Assembly (NCBI GenBank): GCA_002307065.1 | Contig: DBTN01000008.1 | Location: forward strand, 1-31,287 | Source: Akkermansiaceae bacterium UBA1315 | GTDB lineage: Bacteria; Verrucomicrobiota; Verrucomicrobiia; Verrucomicrobiales; Akkermansiaceae | Direction of reading: 5' to 3' | Length of the DNA: 31,287 bases | In this document: piece after piece, positions 22,671 through 31,287 of the stretch | Layout of the letters: each line of letters begins with the position of its first letter | How positions within the stretch are numbered: the first letter of the stretch is position 1 | Position numbers and translations under genes: made by a program | Notes under the pieces: generated by a model | Seen by the model: only the letters and a program-made list of their open reading frames with translations | Databases searched by the model: none | Told to the model about the DNA's origin: nothing

Positions 22671-25052
22671 TCAGCGGAAACTTACGCCGAGATCCTTCGC
22701 CAAAGCTCCGAGAATCTTCTGGTGGGGAGCATCGACCTCCGGCGTCGTCAGCGTGCGGTCGGAAGCGCGATAGAAAAACCGGTAGGTCACCGATTTCCGA
22801 TCCGCGCCCAGTTTTTCGCCGCTTGGATCGGTGAAGATATCGATGCACTCGAATCCGGTCAAAAGCGGTTCATTCACCTTCGCCAGCGCCGCCTCGATGA
22901 CGGAATTCGCCGTGGAAGCCGGTAGCTCGATCGAGGCATCTCGCGACGATCCCGGAAACTGCGGCAAATCGGTAACGTGATTCACACCGGTGAGAAGCTT
23001 CCGAAGTTTTCCGAGATCCAGTTCCGCAACATAAACCGGGGTGTTGAAATCCAATTCACGCTCACGGCTGGGTGAAAGCCGCGCGAAGACACCGACGGTT
23101 TGGTCGTCGACTTTGATCTCGCTCCCAAGCACAAAACCCGCACGGTCTTTCGGTGTGAAGCGAACTTGTCGTCCGCCTACCAGTGCGGAAATCGCCGCCT
23201 TTAAGTCATACAAATCCGCCGTGCGATCTTTCTGCGCCCAACCGGTTGGCGACGCCGATCCTGACAGCAACAACGCCAACGTTTCACTTTCCTGATCCTT
23301 CGCCTTGCCACCGCCTGCGTTGCGGAAAACCCGGCCAAGCTCGAAAAACTTCAGCGACTTCACCTGCTGGCGAACGTTGCGCTCCGCACTCGCGATCAAA
23401 CCGGGAATGATGCTCGGACGCATCACCGCGTGATCTTCGCTCAACGGAAGTTTCACTCGAATCACATCTCCATCTTGCAAGGGACGCAGCGGTAAAACAT
23501 CTGCGACCTGCGCGTCGGAAATCAACTTGATCGTTTGGCATTCGAAAAATCCGAGCGCCGCAAGCCGACGCCGCAAAATCATATCTGCATCATAAGCCGC
23601 ATCGACCGCACTGGCCGGAACAAACGCTCCAAGGAAACGCGATGGAACCTTTTCCAAACCATGAACCCGAGCGATTTCTTCGACCAAATCAATGTGACGC
23701 TGCAAATCCGCCCGGAACGACGGCACGTTCCAAAGCCCGTCGGATTGCTTCGATAGCCCAAGCCGTGTCAGGATTTCTTCGGCGTCGGTAAGAGCGATCG
23801 AACCGCCCATAAGCTGATCGAGTTTTTTCGCGTCGAGCGCTACCGGACGGGTCAAAACCGGTGCTTCACCCGTGACCCACGTCTTGCCATCGGTTTCACC
23901 ACCGGCGATTTCCAAAATCAATTTCGCCGCCAAAGCCGATGCCGCGAACACGCCTTGCGGATCGACACCGCGCTCAAACCGGTAAGAAGAATCGGAGGAA
24001 AGCGCCGTCTTCCGCGACGTCCGGCGGATGCCTTGCGGGGTGAAGTACGCCGATTCCAGTAAAATCTCCGTCGTCGATTCCGTCACGCCGCTTTCCGCCC
24101 CGCCCATCACACCCGCAAGTGCGAGTGCGACATTCGATTCGTCGGAAATGACAAGATCGCTCGCAGCGAGAACATGCTCAGATTCATCAAGCGCAAGGAA
24201 GGTTTCGCCATCGGCTGCTTGGCGAATCACAATCTTGCCAGAAACTTTCGCCGCATCAAACGCATGCAACGGCTGACCCAATTCGTGAAGGACGTAGTTC
24301 GTGATATCGACGATATTATTGATCGGACGCAAGCCGATCGATTCCAGCCGCTGCTTTAACCAAGCCGGGCTTTCCTGAACTTTCACTCCGCGGATTTTTA
24401 CTGCGGTGTAGAGCGGACAGGAATCGACCGCATCGAGTTGGATTTCCGAAGCTCCGGAAACGGGCTGAACCGCAGGGATTGGAAAATCGAGCAACGGAGT
24501 TTTGAGCAACGTCGCAAGTTCACGCGCCATGCCGCGATGACTCAAAAGATCAGGCCGGTTCGGCGTCACTTCGAGCTCTAACAAGACATCGGAGTCATAC
24601 AATTCTTTAACCGGTTTCCCTATCGGCGAATCCGCAGGCAAAATGAGCAAACCATCTTCTCCCTCCGGCAGGCCGATTTCCGACGAGGCGCAAAGCATGC
24701 CTTTCGATTCGACACCGCGCATTTTCGTTTCACCGATGGTAAATCCGCCGGGCAATTCCGCCCCGGGAAGCGCGCACGGAACTTTGTCACCCACCTGATA
24801 ATTCTTCGCTCCGCAAACGATCTGCCGCAACGAACCTTCGCCTGCATCGACTTGCGTCACTTTCAGACGGTCCGCATTTGGATGCTGAACGGCTTCCATG
24901 ATCTGCGCGACCACGATTTTTTCCGAAGCGATCCCGGTCGTTTCGATGCCTTCGACCTCGACGCCGGCAAACGTGAAAAGATCGTCGATTTCCTTAATCG
25001 ATTTACCCGACAAATCGAGATGCGTGCCGAGCCAGTTGAGAGAAACGTTCAT
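22671..25052 (-). CDS. pheT: phenylalanyl-tRNA synthetase beta subunit
   Basis: Charges tRNA-Phe with phenylalanine as part of an alpha2beta2 enzyme. The 793-residue subunit has the full architecture: N-terminal B1 start MNVSLNWLGTHLDL, the EMAP/CsaA-type tRNA-binding domain (about 40-150, VQHPNADRLKVTQVDAG), B3/B4 editing domain (about 210-380), B5 domain (about 400-470), a catalytic-like core, and the C-terminal FDX-ACB domain (about 700-793) with FPGSSRDASIELP and GADRKSVTYRFFYRASDRTLTTPEVD. It follows pheS with a 99-bp gap. Its 3' end lies 31 bases in front of the riboswitch of the B12 locus, so readthrough would cross the riboswitch. Confidence 0.97.
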   Translation of the reverse strand: MNVSLNWLGTHLDLSGKSIKEIDDLFTFAGVEVEGIETTGIASEKIVVAQIMEAVQHPNADRLKVTQVDAGEGSLRQIVCGAKNYQVGDKVPCALPGAELPGGFTIGETKMRGVESKGMLCASSEIGLPEGEDGLLILPADSPIGKPVKELYDSDVLLELEVTPNRPDLLSHRGMARELATLLKTPLLDFPIPAVQPVSGASEIQLDAVDSCPLYTAVKIRGVKVQESPAWLKQRLESIGLRPINNIVDITNYVLHELGQPLHAFDAAKVSGKIVIRQAADGETFLALDESEHVLAASDLVISDESNVALALAGVMGGAESGVTESTTEILLESAYFTPQGIRRTSRKTALSSDSSYRFERGVDPQGVFAASALAAKLILEIAGGETDGKTWVTGEAPVLTRPVALDAKKLDQLMGGSIALTDAEEILTRLGLSKQSDGLWNVPSFRADLQRHIDLVEEIARVHGLEKVPSRFLGAFVPASAVDAAYDADMILRRRLAALGFFECQTIKLISDAQVADVLPLRPLQDGDVIRVKLPLSEDHAVMRPSIIPGLIASAERNVRQQVKSLKFFELGRVFRNAGGGKAKDQESETLALLLSGSASPTGWAQKDRTADLYDLKAAISALVGGRQVRFTPKDRAGFVLGSEIKVDDQTVGVFARLSPSRERELDFNTPVYVAELDLGKLRKLLTGVNHVTDLPQFPGSSRDASIELPASTANSVIEAALAKVNEPLLTGFECIDIFTDPSGEKLGADRKSVTYRFFYRASDRTLTTPEVDAPHQKILGALAKDLGVSFR

Positions 25053-25151
25053 GACAAAAATAGAAGAAATGTTTTAACCGCGGATGGAATGCGGACAGAC
25101 GTGGAGGATGTTTTGAGATACTTTTGATTCATCCGCCTCCACGGTCCGGCG

Positions 25152-26168
25152 TTATGCAAATTGTTTGAGGAAACGGGTGTCGTTTTCGATGAGCAAACGG
25201 ATGTCCTTGATTCCCCAACGAATCATCGCCAACCGATCCAGGCCCATGCCGAACGCAAAACCGGTGACTTTTTCCGGATCAAACGCGTTGTCTTTCCGCG
25301 ACTGGTTGATCGCTTCAAAAACCGCCGGATCCACCATGCCGCAGCCAGCGACTTCGATCCAACGCGGAGCCTGCCCTTTAATCTGCAATTTCACATCGAT
25401 CTCAAAACTCGGCTCGGTGAACGGGAAAAAGTGCGGACGGAAACGAACTTCGGTCGTCGTTCCGAAAAGCTCACGCAGGAAATATTCGAGCGTCCCCTTC
25501 AAATCCGGCAGCGAGACGTCTTCACCGATATAAAGGCCTTCAAGCTGGTTGAAAACCGAAAGGTGGGTCGCGTCGATTTCGTCACGGCGATAAGCGGAAC
25601 CAGGCGCAATGATGCGAACCGGCGGAACTTGCGCCTCCATCGTCCGGATTTGAACACTCGACGTGTGCGTGCGGAGAAGTTTCCCAGAATCAAAATAGAA
25701 CGTGTCCTTTTCGTTCCGCGCCGGGTGATCCGTCGGCGTGTTGAGCGCGTCGAAACAATGAAATTCATCCTCAATCTCCGGACCGTCCGCCAAAGCGAAT
25801 CCCATGCGGCGAAGAATCCCGATCGCTTGGTCACGAATTTGCGTCAGCGGATGAAGGGCGCCAACGGACAACGAACGCGCAGGGAGGGTCACATCGATTC
25901 CGGCCAGGGCCTTGCGATCCGCGATCTCACGGAGCTCAATCTGCTTTTCCTCCAACGCGGTTGTGATCGCGGTGCGCGCGGCATTCAGAAGCTGGCCGAC
26001 GGCGGCTTTGTCCTCTTTTGGCACGTCTTTGATACCGGCCGAAACCAGTGTCATCGTCCCTTTTTTGCCGAGAACGGCCACGCGGGCGTCTTCAAGCGAC
26101 CGCTCATCGCCTGCGGCAGAAATCTGCTCAAGCGCTTCAGTTTGGATGGCTGCGATTTGCTCCTTCAT
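25152..26168 (-). CDS. pheS: phenylalanyl-tRNA synthetase alpha subunit
   Basis: Catalytic subunit of phenylalanyl-tRNA synthetase, 338 residues, the usual length. The N-terminal coiled coil is at about 1-85, followed by the class II core with motif 1 near HPLTQIRDQAIGILRRMGF, the FALADGPEIEDEFHCFDALNTPTDHPARNEKDTFYF block, motif 2 PVRIIAPGSAYRRDEIDATHLSVFNQLEGL and motif 3 GFAFGMGLDRLAMIRWGIKDIRLL. It heads the pheS-pheT pair. A small hairpin (AAGCC/GGCTT, 26173-26186) lies in the leader just before the start codon, where it could affect initiation; no Shine-Dalgarno site is obvious. Confidence 0.97.
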   Translation of the reverse strand: MKEQIAAIQTEALEQISAAGDERSLEDARVAVLGKKGTMTLVSAGIKDVPKEDKAAVGQLLNAARTAITTALEEKQIELREIADRKALAGIDVTLPARSLSVGALHPLTQIRDQAIGILRRMGFALADGPEIEDEFHCFDALNTPTDHPARNEKDTFYFDSGKLLRTHTSSVQIRTMEAQVPPVRIIAPGSAYRRDEIDATHLSVFNQLEGLYIGEDVSLPDLKGTLEYFLRELFGTTTEVRFRPHFFPFTEPSFEIDVKLQIKGQAPRWIEVAGCGMVDPAVFEAINQSRKDNAFDPEKVTGFAFGMGLDRLAMIRWGIKDIRLLIENDTRFLKQFA

Positions 26169-26338
26169 GGGAAAGCCTCACGGCTTAGTCCGAAACAGGG
26201 CATCGGTCAAAGCCAAGCTGACCCGGATGTGGATCTAAAATGACAAACCGCTCCCGGAATAGCGCCATTCGCCCGTAACGGCTTATTTTTCTGGCGATCC
26301 TCGGCAACCGCCTAAAGATTCAGCCACCCCCCACTACG

Positions 26339-27160
26339 ATGTATATACACTCGATTCTCACCGTCGGATTTCTTTCGATTTTACCGGTTTCCGCGATCCA
26401 ATACGCGAATTTCAACACCGGAAATTATGCCTACCCGTTCGCTGCCGTTCTCAATCACGAACAATCCAGCATTTCCGAACAGATCGGTTTTGGCGATTCT
26501 TCCGGAACCTTCACGGTCACGACCTCGACAACCGGTTCCTCTTGGGGCTACGGCGGCAGCATGAATCTTCCCGGAGGCCCAACCGGCGTGCCGATTTCCG
26601 AAGATATGGTTCATCCGGATTTCACCAGCACTTACTCGGTGGAAAATCTCACGGTTCTTTCCTTTTCCGGCGCGCCGGATCAGACGGTCACATTCGACCT
26701 GGATTTCACCACGCTCGTCGGCGGTTTTCTTCCCGCAGGTTCGGTGATTGTCTGGGGAGATGTCGATGGAGTCGAATCGGCAACCCTCACCGCCACCAGC
26801 ACTACACCCACCATTCCCTGGTACAAGCTGGATTCCACCGACTTTTACCAAGCGGGAATCACCCTCAACGGACCTTATGGCAGCGACCAACCCGCTCCAA
26901 CTGCGGCGGATTTTCCAACCGCCACGGGCACCGTCGCCTCGACACTCGAACTGAACGGACCCGGCCCTTCACTTTTCACGGACTCGGTTGCGAATTTCAT
27001 CGTGACACAAACCGACATCACCCACCTCCAGATCGTTGCGGAAGGTGAAACGGGCGTCAATTTCACGCAAAGCCTCGCCGTGGGAATCGTGCCGGAACCG
27101 TCGACCGCCGGCTTCGGATTACTGGCCACGAGCCTATTTTTCCTCCGTCGTCGCCCCTGA
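26339..27160 (+). CDS. PEP-CTERM sorting-domain protein of unknown function
   Basis: A 273-residue exported protein with a short signal peptide (about 1-19) and a C-terminal PEP-CTERM signal (VPEPSTAGFGLLATSLFFLRRRP). The body is Thr/Ser/Gly-rich and beta-strand-like, without a domain I can name; QTVTFDLDFTTLVGGFLPAGSVIVWGDVDG (about 119-148) may belong to a carbohydrate- or ion-binding beta sandwich. Expected to be exported and sorted by an exosortase. Its 3' end overlaps the convergent gene at 27134 by 27 bases. It is unrelated in body sequence to the DUF4465 protein. Confidence 0.8.
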   Translation: MYIHSILTVGFLSILPVSAIQYANFNTGNYAYPFAAVLNHEQSSISEQIGFGDSSGTFTVTTSTTGSSWGYGGSMNLPGGPTGVPISEDMVHPDFTSTYSVENLTVLSFSGAPDQTVTFDLDFTTLVGGFLPAGSVIVWGDVDGVESATLTATSTTPTIPWYKLDSTDFYQAGITLNGPYGSDQPAPTAADFPTATGTVASTLELNGPGPSLFTDSVANFIVTQTDITHLQIVAEGETGVNFTQSLAVGIVPEPSTAGFGLLATSLFFLRRRP

Positions 27161-27982
27161 ACCGTCGATCGGTTCCAACGTCGGAATCAAATCCGGCACG
27201 GCATCAAGGAACGAAGGATAAACCGGAGCCCAACCGGTGGAGCACAATTTTTCGTTAGATACGCGCTTGTGAGTCCATCCGCGTTTTCGATTGGGATCCC
27301 GAGGCCCCGTCGGCGGCAACGGGAGACGAAGTCTCACGCTCAATTCCCGATAACACGAAATCTGGCTCAGCGGATTTGAATCACTGACATTAAAAATTTC
27401 CCTCATCCCAATCCCCGAGGACATCAGATGAAAAATCGCCCTCGCGGCATCATCGCGATGAATCTGATTCAAAAATCGCCGCCCGTCTTCCTCGATGATC
27501 GCTTCTCCACTCAGAAATTTACGTAAAATCACACTGCGGCCCGGTCCATAAATTCCGGAAAGCCGGGCAACCCACCCTCCGGTGTCCAACGCGATTTTTT
27601 CCGCCTCCAGCAATAACCTCCCGGTTTCCCGATCCGGCTCGGACGGACTGTCTTCGGTCACGATCGACCCATCCACTTGCGCGTAAACCGAACTGCTGGA
27701 AGTGAAAAGCAGCGGCACGCCAGGAAAGACTTCGCTCAAATGACGGCAGCCCTCGACGTAAACCCGCTGATACGCGTCCGCACCGCCACGCCCGGAGGCC
27801 GCGCAGTGCACGATCCGATCCGCACCCGGCAGCGCCGCCACCGCAGCACGGTCACCAATGTCACACGCGATGCAGCCTTCACCACCCGACAGAGAAACCG
27901 GTTGAACTTGCCAACCCGATTCCCGGAACACCCGACCGATCGCCTGCCCAAGGTAGCCATTCCCAATCAGTAAAAGCTTCAT
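27134..27982 (-). CDS. NAD-dependent epimerase/dehydratase-like protein (YeeZ type)
   Basis: A 282-residue Rossmann-fold protein of the atypical short-chain dehydrogenase/epimerase family. The dinucleotide-binding motif GNGYLG is at 7-12, preceded by a single strand (MKLLLI). LLFTSSSSVYAQVDGSIVTEDSP (about 91-113) and WVARLSGIYGPGRS (about 137-150) match YeeZ-type proteins, in which the YxxxK active-site pair is not in its usual form (here YAQV). The enzyme activity is not known for this group. The start overlaps the stop of the hydrolase gene upstream by four bases (ATGA), so the two are translationally coupled. Confidence 0.82.
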   Translation of the reverse strand: MKLLLIGNGYLGQAIGRVFRESGWQVQPVSLSGGEGCIACDIGDRAAVAALPGADRIVHCAASGRGGADAYQRVYVEGCRHLSEVFPGVPLLFTSSSSVYAQVDGSIVTEDSPSEPDRETGRLLLEAEKIALDTGGWVARLSGIYGPGRSVILRKFLSGEAIIEEDGRRFLNQIHRDDAARAIFHLMSSGIGMREIFNVSDSNPLSQISCYRELSVRLRLPLPPTGPRDPNRKRGWTHKRVSNEKLCSTGWAPVYPSFLDAVPDLIPTLEPIDGSGATTEEK

Positions 27983-29130
27983 GGCTGATGGACCGCAGCC
28001 CGCTGAAATACCCGTCTCATTTCGGAATTGTCCGAATTTGGAAGATCCCCGCGCTGGATCATCATTACATAAATCCGGTTCTTAAGAGGATCGATCCACG
28101 CTTGTGTCCCGAAGATCCCACCGTGACCAAAAGAACCCGCCGACAAGCCTTCGGCCGCTCCTTCCGGATGTTTCACCACTGCCCAGCCAGCGGCAAAACC
28201 ACTTCCGGGAATAAACCCCGCAGGCAGTTCTCCCGTCCGAATTTTTGTCATCGCCTGAACCGTCTCCGGGCGCAAATACCTCCGCCCGCCAAGCTCCCCT
28301 CCTCGCAAAATCATTTGCGCAAATTTGACGTAATCCTGAGCCGTCGAAAAAAGCCCGCCATTCGCCCGAGGATAAGACGATCGCGCCGACGCGAGTTTAC
28401 CGATGAGAAACGAAGGATCGGTCGCATCGAGTTTTCCCTCAGCGTTTTTCCGATAGGACGTCGCTAACCGCTTCATCTGCGCCTCATCCGGATAAAAGGT
28501 CGTGTCGACCATTCCAAGAGGAGTGAAAAGTTGCTCCTGTAAAAACTCAGGAAACGCTTTCCCAGAAACAATTTCCACAACCCGAGCGGCCGTATTGATG
28601 CCGGTTTGAGAATACAGCCAGCGACTCCCCGGCTCGAATTTCACCGGTTTCTCCGAAACCCGAGTGACCAATTCCTGCAAGTCCTTCGTCTTAAAATCCT
28701 CCTCCGCAGGCAGTTCACTCAAGCCCGCCGTATGGCTCAGACATTGACCGATCGTAACATCAACCGCTTTTCCCTCCGCAGTTTTGAGCTCCTTGAATTC
28801 AGGAATAAACTTCGAAACCGAATCATCCAGAGACAACAAACCTTTTTCCTCAAGCATCATGACCGCAGTCGCCGTGATCGGCTTGGTCATCGACGCAATC
28901 CAGAAAAGATCGCTCACTTCCATCTCCCGATTTGTTTCCAAATCCGCTAAACCCACTGCACTGAGATGAAGAATCTCGTCCCGGTCGGCGACCAACGTCA
29001 CCGCACCGGAGATCTCCCCGTTCGCGACAAACGCTTTCATCGCCTCGTCAATCACGGGCATCACTGGCTCCGCCTGACCAAAAGCCATTGAGGCCATCCA
29101 AAAACACAACAACCATCGGGTTTTCATCAA
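27979..29130 (-). CDS. serine hydrolase of the beta-lactamase class C/penicillin-binding-protein family
   Basis: A 383-residue exported protein with signal peptide (cleavage near 20, AFGQA). Beta-lactamase fold of the esterase/class C type: SMTK at 80-83 gives the catalytic Ser80 and Lys83; the second motif is Tyr173 in YSQ, where class C enzymes have YxN; the third is a HGG (near 340, SFGHGG) where beta-lactamases have KTG. That pattern fits EstB-like esterases and D-amino-acid peptidases better than true beta-lactamases. Exact substrate unknown. The gene ends in a four-base overlap with the epimerase-like gene. Confidence 0.85.
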   Translation of the reverse strand: MMKTRWLLCFWMASMAFGQAEPVMPVIDEAMKAFVANGEISGAVTLVADRDEILHLSAVGLADLETNREMEVSDLFWIASMTKPITATAVMMLEEKGLLSLDDSVSKFIPEFKELKTAEGKAVDVTIGQCLSHTAGLSELPAEEDFKTKDLQELVTRVSEKPVKFEPGSRWLYSQTGINTAARVVEIVSGKAFPEFLQEQLFTPLGMVDTTFYPDEAQMKRLATSYRKNAEGKLDATDPSFLIGKLASARSSYPRANGGLFSTAQDYVKFAQMILRGGELGGRRYLRPETVQAMTKIRTGELPAGFIPGSGFAAGWAVVKHPEGAAEGLSAGSFGHGGIFGTQAWIDPLKNRIYVMMIQRGDLPNSDNSEMRRVFQRAAVHQP

Positions 29131-29207
29131 ACCACGTTACACCTGAAATCTCGGGCCCGACAATCCCCAATCCTCACGAACCTTCATCGACCGATCAAAC
29201 CACCCAC

Positions 29208-29250
29208 AAAAAAAACCGCGGCGTTGTCCTGAAATGACAACACGGCGGTC
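29208..29250 (-). terminator. rho-independent terminator of the gene at 29316
   Basis: On the minus strand a long near-perfect hairpin (GTTGTC/GACAAC core plus GC-rich base, within 29216-29250) is followed by a run of T (complement of 29208-29215). It lies 65 bases beyond the stop at 29316. Confidence 0.75.
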
Positions 29251-29315
29251 TATTTCACCGAAAGGCCTGGGACATAACGGAGCCCCCCTTTCGACAAAGC
29301 CCTGGCAGCGGCCGG

Positions 29316-29921
29316 TCAGTTCATCTTGCGCAGTTCCCGTGCGACGATCTTCAGAATTTCCCGAACACCTGGAGCGAATCCACCATTGGTCTGAACGGCC
29401 AAAAGCACCTGCCCATCGCGCACAAACTCCACCGGAGCGCTGCCCCCATAAAGTCTGAAATTTGCATCGCCAAACCCAAGAACACTCAGGCTTTTTTTCA
29501 GGCTATCCAGTGCGTTCACATCGAACTCGTTTACCCGGGAGACATGACGAATCCCCGGCAACGAACGGGTTCGATGAAGAATCTCCTCAGCCGCCATATC
29601 GCGATCCGCTCCAAAGATCGCCTTCAGCTCAAGCTGACTGCTGGATGGCTCATGTTCATCAAGGAAAAAGGAACGTTCGGACTCTGCATTCGAAGCCACC
29701 ACCTGAAAGGGCGCTTCTTCGTTTTTCGAAGAAACCCGGCGCTCAGGAACCTTCGCCGGTGCCAGTTCATTCTCTGCCGCCTCACTGGCGGAATACTGCG
29801 CACTCGAATTTTGAACGGCCGTAAATGGACTGGCGGTTGCGAAAACGGATTTCACGAATGAACCTTGGGTCGCTGACGTGCTAGACGCAGACGCATCAAA
29901 TGCTTCACGATTATTACTCAT
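29316..29921 (-). CDS. unrecognised protein with disordered N-terminus
   Basis: A 201-residue product I do not recognise. The first 90 residues are Ser/Ala/Glu-rich and probably disordered. The last 110 look folded: LELKAIFGADRDMAAEEILHRTRSLPGIRHVSRVN, NALDSLKKSLSVLGFG, FRLYGGSAPVEFVRDGQVLLAVQTNGGFAPGVREILKIVARELRKM. The alternation of helix, strand, strand, helix and the GGFAPGVREIL segment recall the Roadblock/LC7-like fold of dynein-light-chain and GTPase-associated proteins, but that is only a resemblance. No signal peptide, so cytoplasmic. It has its own terminator; the start is preceded by a purine-poor stretch without Shine-Dalgarno. Confidence 0.55.
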   Translation of the reverse strand: MSNNREAFDASASSTSATQGSFVKSVFATASPFTAVQNSSAQYSASEAAENELAPAKVPERRVSSKNEEAPFQVVASNAESERSFFLDEHEPSSSQLELKAIFGADRDMAAEEILHRTRSLPGIRHVSRVNEFDVNALDSLKKSLSVLGFGDANFRLYGGSAPVEFVRDGQVLLAVQTNGGFAPGVREILKIVARELRKMN

Positions 29922-30000
29922 CTTAATAGGGGGGGTATAACGATGCCGTTGAAACCCGCAAACGCGATTTCAATATTCAGTGGGGTATCTCAAAAAATAT

Positions 30001-30042
30001 CCGGACTCAACTAAAATTTGCGAAAATCTCTCCCACGTCCGG
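30001..30042 (-). terminator. possible terminator after cysA
   Basis: CCGGAC/GTCCGG (30037-30042 with 30001-30006) with a 30-base loop, followed on the minus strand by a T-run (complement of 29992-29997). The loop is long for an intrinsic terminator. Confidence 0.35.
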
Positions 30043-30054
30043 CCCTCAACGATC

Positions 30055-31053
30055 TCACACAGCCTCCTCGTCAGCTCGCGGAATCCGAACGGCAATCTCA
30101 TCGCCGACACTTAATCCCAAATCTCCTAGCTGCTTTCTGGAAAGTTCAATTTCGATAAATTGCCCATCATCCAAACGTGCCGACAAGGTTGCAACCGGTC
30201 CCGCCGAAAAGAGATGATGCACCCGCGCCAACCGGTCTGTCTCCGGGATATACTCCGCGGCGAAAATCACTTCAATCTCATGCGGCCTGACATAATGAAC
30301 CGCACCCCGAGCATCGGTGAGCTTGTTTACATTTCCAAGGAATTCATAAACAAACGGACTGCGCGGCTTATCATAGACCCGTTGAGGTTTTCCAACTTGC
30401 TCAATCCGTGAATTTCGCATCACCACCACCTGGTCTGCGAGCTCAAGCGCCTCCTCCTGATCGTGTGTGACAAACAAAGTCGTCAGGCCGATTTGATCGT
30501 GAAATTGCCGCAGCCACCGTCGGAGATCTTTTCGGACTTGCGCGTCAAGCGCGCCGAACGGCTCATCTAACAGAAGCACCTTCGGCCGGATTGCAAGCGC
30601 TCTCGCAAGGGCAACGCGTTGACGTTGGCCTCCGGAAAGCTCATGCGGGCGGCGTTTGTCCAGACCTTCGAGCTTTACCAATCCGAGCAACTCGTGAACC
30701 CGATCCCGAATGTCGGATTTTGCCGGACGCTTGGATCGCGGCAAGACGCTCAGGCCAAATGCAATATTTTCCGCAACGGTCATGTGTTTGAAGAGCGCAT
30801 AGTGCTGAAACACAAATCCCACACCGCGCTGCCCTGCGGAAATCTCGCTCACGTCCTCGCCATGGAACTTGATTTTGCTCGCACCCGGATCCGCAAACTC
30901 CAAACCTGCAACGATTCTGAGCAATGTGGTTTTTCCAGAACCGGATGGGCCGAGAAGCGCGGTAAGAGAACCATCCGGCACCTCGAGCGAAACCTGGTCG
31001 AGCGCGGTATAATTTCCGAAAGTCTTGCTAACTGAATGGATCGATATCGACAT
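30055..31053 (-). CDS. cysA: sulfate/thiosulfate ABC transporter ATP-binding protein
   Basis: ATPase of the CysPTWA sulfate/thiosulfate importer, 332 residues. Walker A GPSGSGKT at 35-42, signature LSGGQRQR at 139-146, Walker B VLLLDEPFGALD at 159-170, switch histidine in VTHDQEEA. The C-terminal part (about 230-330) is the TOBE-like regulatory domain; FLGNVNKL and VHYVRPHEIEV match CysA rather than maltose- or spermidine-type ATPases. It lies seven bases after cysW on the same strand, as in most cys operons. Confidence 0.9.
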   Translation of the reverse strand: MSISIHSVSKTFGNYTALDQVSLEVPDGSLTALLGPSGSGKTTLLRIVAGLEFADPGASKIKFHGEDVSEISAGQRGVGFVFQHYALFKHMTVAENIAFGLSVLPRSKRPAKSDIRDRVHELLGLVKLEGLDKRRPHELSGGQRQRVALARALAIRPKVLLLDEPFGALDAQVRKDLRRWLRQFHDQIGLTTLFVTHDQEEALELADQVVVMRNSRIEQVGKPQRVYDKPRSPFVYEFLGNVNKLTDARGAVHYVRPHEIEVIFAAEYIPETDRLARVHHLFSAGPVATLSARLDDGQFIEIELSRKQLGDLGLSVGDEIAVRIPRADEEAV

Positions 31054-31060
31054 AATAGAA

Positions 31061-31287
31061 TTATTTATGGCCCGAAGGTTGATGACCGGAGAAATGCTCG
31101 ACGACGCTCTTCAATCCCAGAGTCAACAGGGCCAAGAGAGCAAGCAAAGTGGCGCAAGCAAACGCGGCGCTGAATTGATATTCGTTATATAAAACTTCAA
31201 TATGCAATGGCAGGGTATTGGTTTTCCCACGGATATGACCCGATACGACCGATACCGCCCCAAACTCGCCCATGGCGCGCGCATTGC
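31061..31287 (-). CDS. cysW: sulfate ABC transporter permease CysW (3' end, truncated by window)
   Basis: The last 75 codons of a permease whose start lies beyond the window edge. NARAMGEFGAVSVVSGHIRGKTNTLPLHIEVLYNEY is the conserved C-terminal segment of CysW, with the ARAMGEFGAVSVVSGHI cytoplasmic loop that contacts CysA, followed by the last transmembrane helix. The short internal start at 31273 is not the true one. Confidence 0.9.
   Translation of the reverse strand, partial: NARAMGEFGAVSVVSGHIRGKTNTLPLHIEVLYNEYQFSAAFACATLLALLALLTLGLKSVVEHFSGHQPSGHK

Noticed and set aside
25161..26243. Long open frame (360 codons) on the plus strand opposite pheS
   Set aside because: Composition is Arg-rich and motif-free, and pheS on the other strand is beyond doubt.
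27979..29130. Antibiotic-resistance beta-lactamase
   Set aside because: The YxN and KTG motifs are replaced by YSQ and HGG, the pattern of esterase-type relatives.

Overview
The window reads as a chromosomal segment of a Verrucomicrobiota bacterium (my inference, probably Verrucomicrobiales). The reasons are: proteins with PEP-CTERM surface-sorting tails, few clear Shine-Dalgarno sites, moderately high G+C, an RsbU-type phosphatase next to a STAS protein, and a surface protein ending in a beta-domain typical of that phylum. No tRNA, rRNA, CRISPR array, prophage or transposase gene was seen.

Layout. 1-380: hairpin-rich repeats. 439-2648: rpmB, an alpha/beta-hydrolase lipoprotein and a cell-wall amidase lipoprotein. 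2770-11434: a nitrogen-scavenging region with a cytoplasmic NrtA-like binding protein, a convergent LysR regulator, and a seven-gene operon (urtABCDE-like amide/urea ABC transporter, formamidase fmdA, zinc-ribbon fmdB) closed by a clear terminator. An excellent sigma-54 (-24/-12) promoter lies in front of the operon. 11571-12192: two more copies of the repeat family in a gene-free kilobase. 12492-13474: rplM-rpsI with promoter and terminator. 13677-15756: a STAS/PP2C partner-switching pair with its own sigma-70-type promoter. 15779-18420: a small lipoprotein, phoH, an SH3-like lipoprotein and panD.

18501-22640 is the most interesting block. A cobalamin riboswitch precedes three same-strand genes: a DUF4465 protein with a PEP-CTERM tail, a BtuB-like TonB-dependent receptor, and an exported surface protein. 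I interpret this as a vitamin B12 capture and import locus in which the surface B12-binding protein is sorted by the exosortase system rather than as a lipoprotein.

22671-26168: pheS-pheT. 26339-29921: a second PEP-CTERM protein, an NAD-dependent epimerase-like protein translationally coupled to a beta-lactamase-fold serine hydrolase, and an unrecognised protein. 30055-31287: cysA and the truncated 3' end of cysW (sulfate/thiosulfate import), cut by the window edge.

The two functional units that stand out are the sigma-54 amide operon, which would import amides or urea and release ammonia from formamide in the cytoplasm, and the B12 locus. The repeats form a MITE-like family of about 240 bp with imperfect terminal inverted repeats, built from hairpins whose loops are mostly AAC or GTT.
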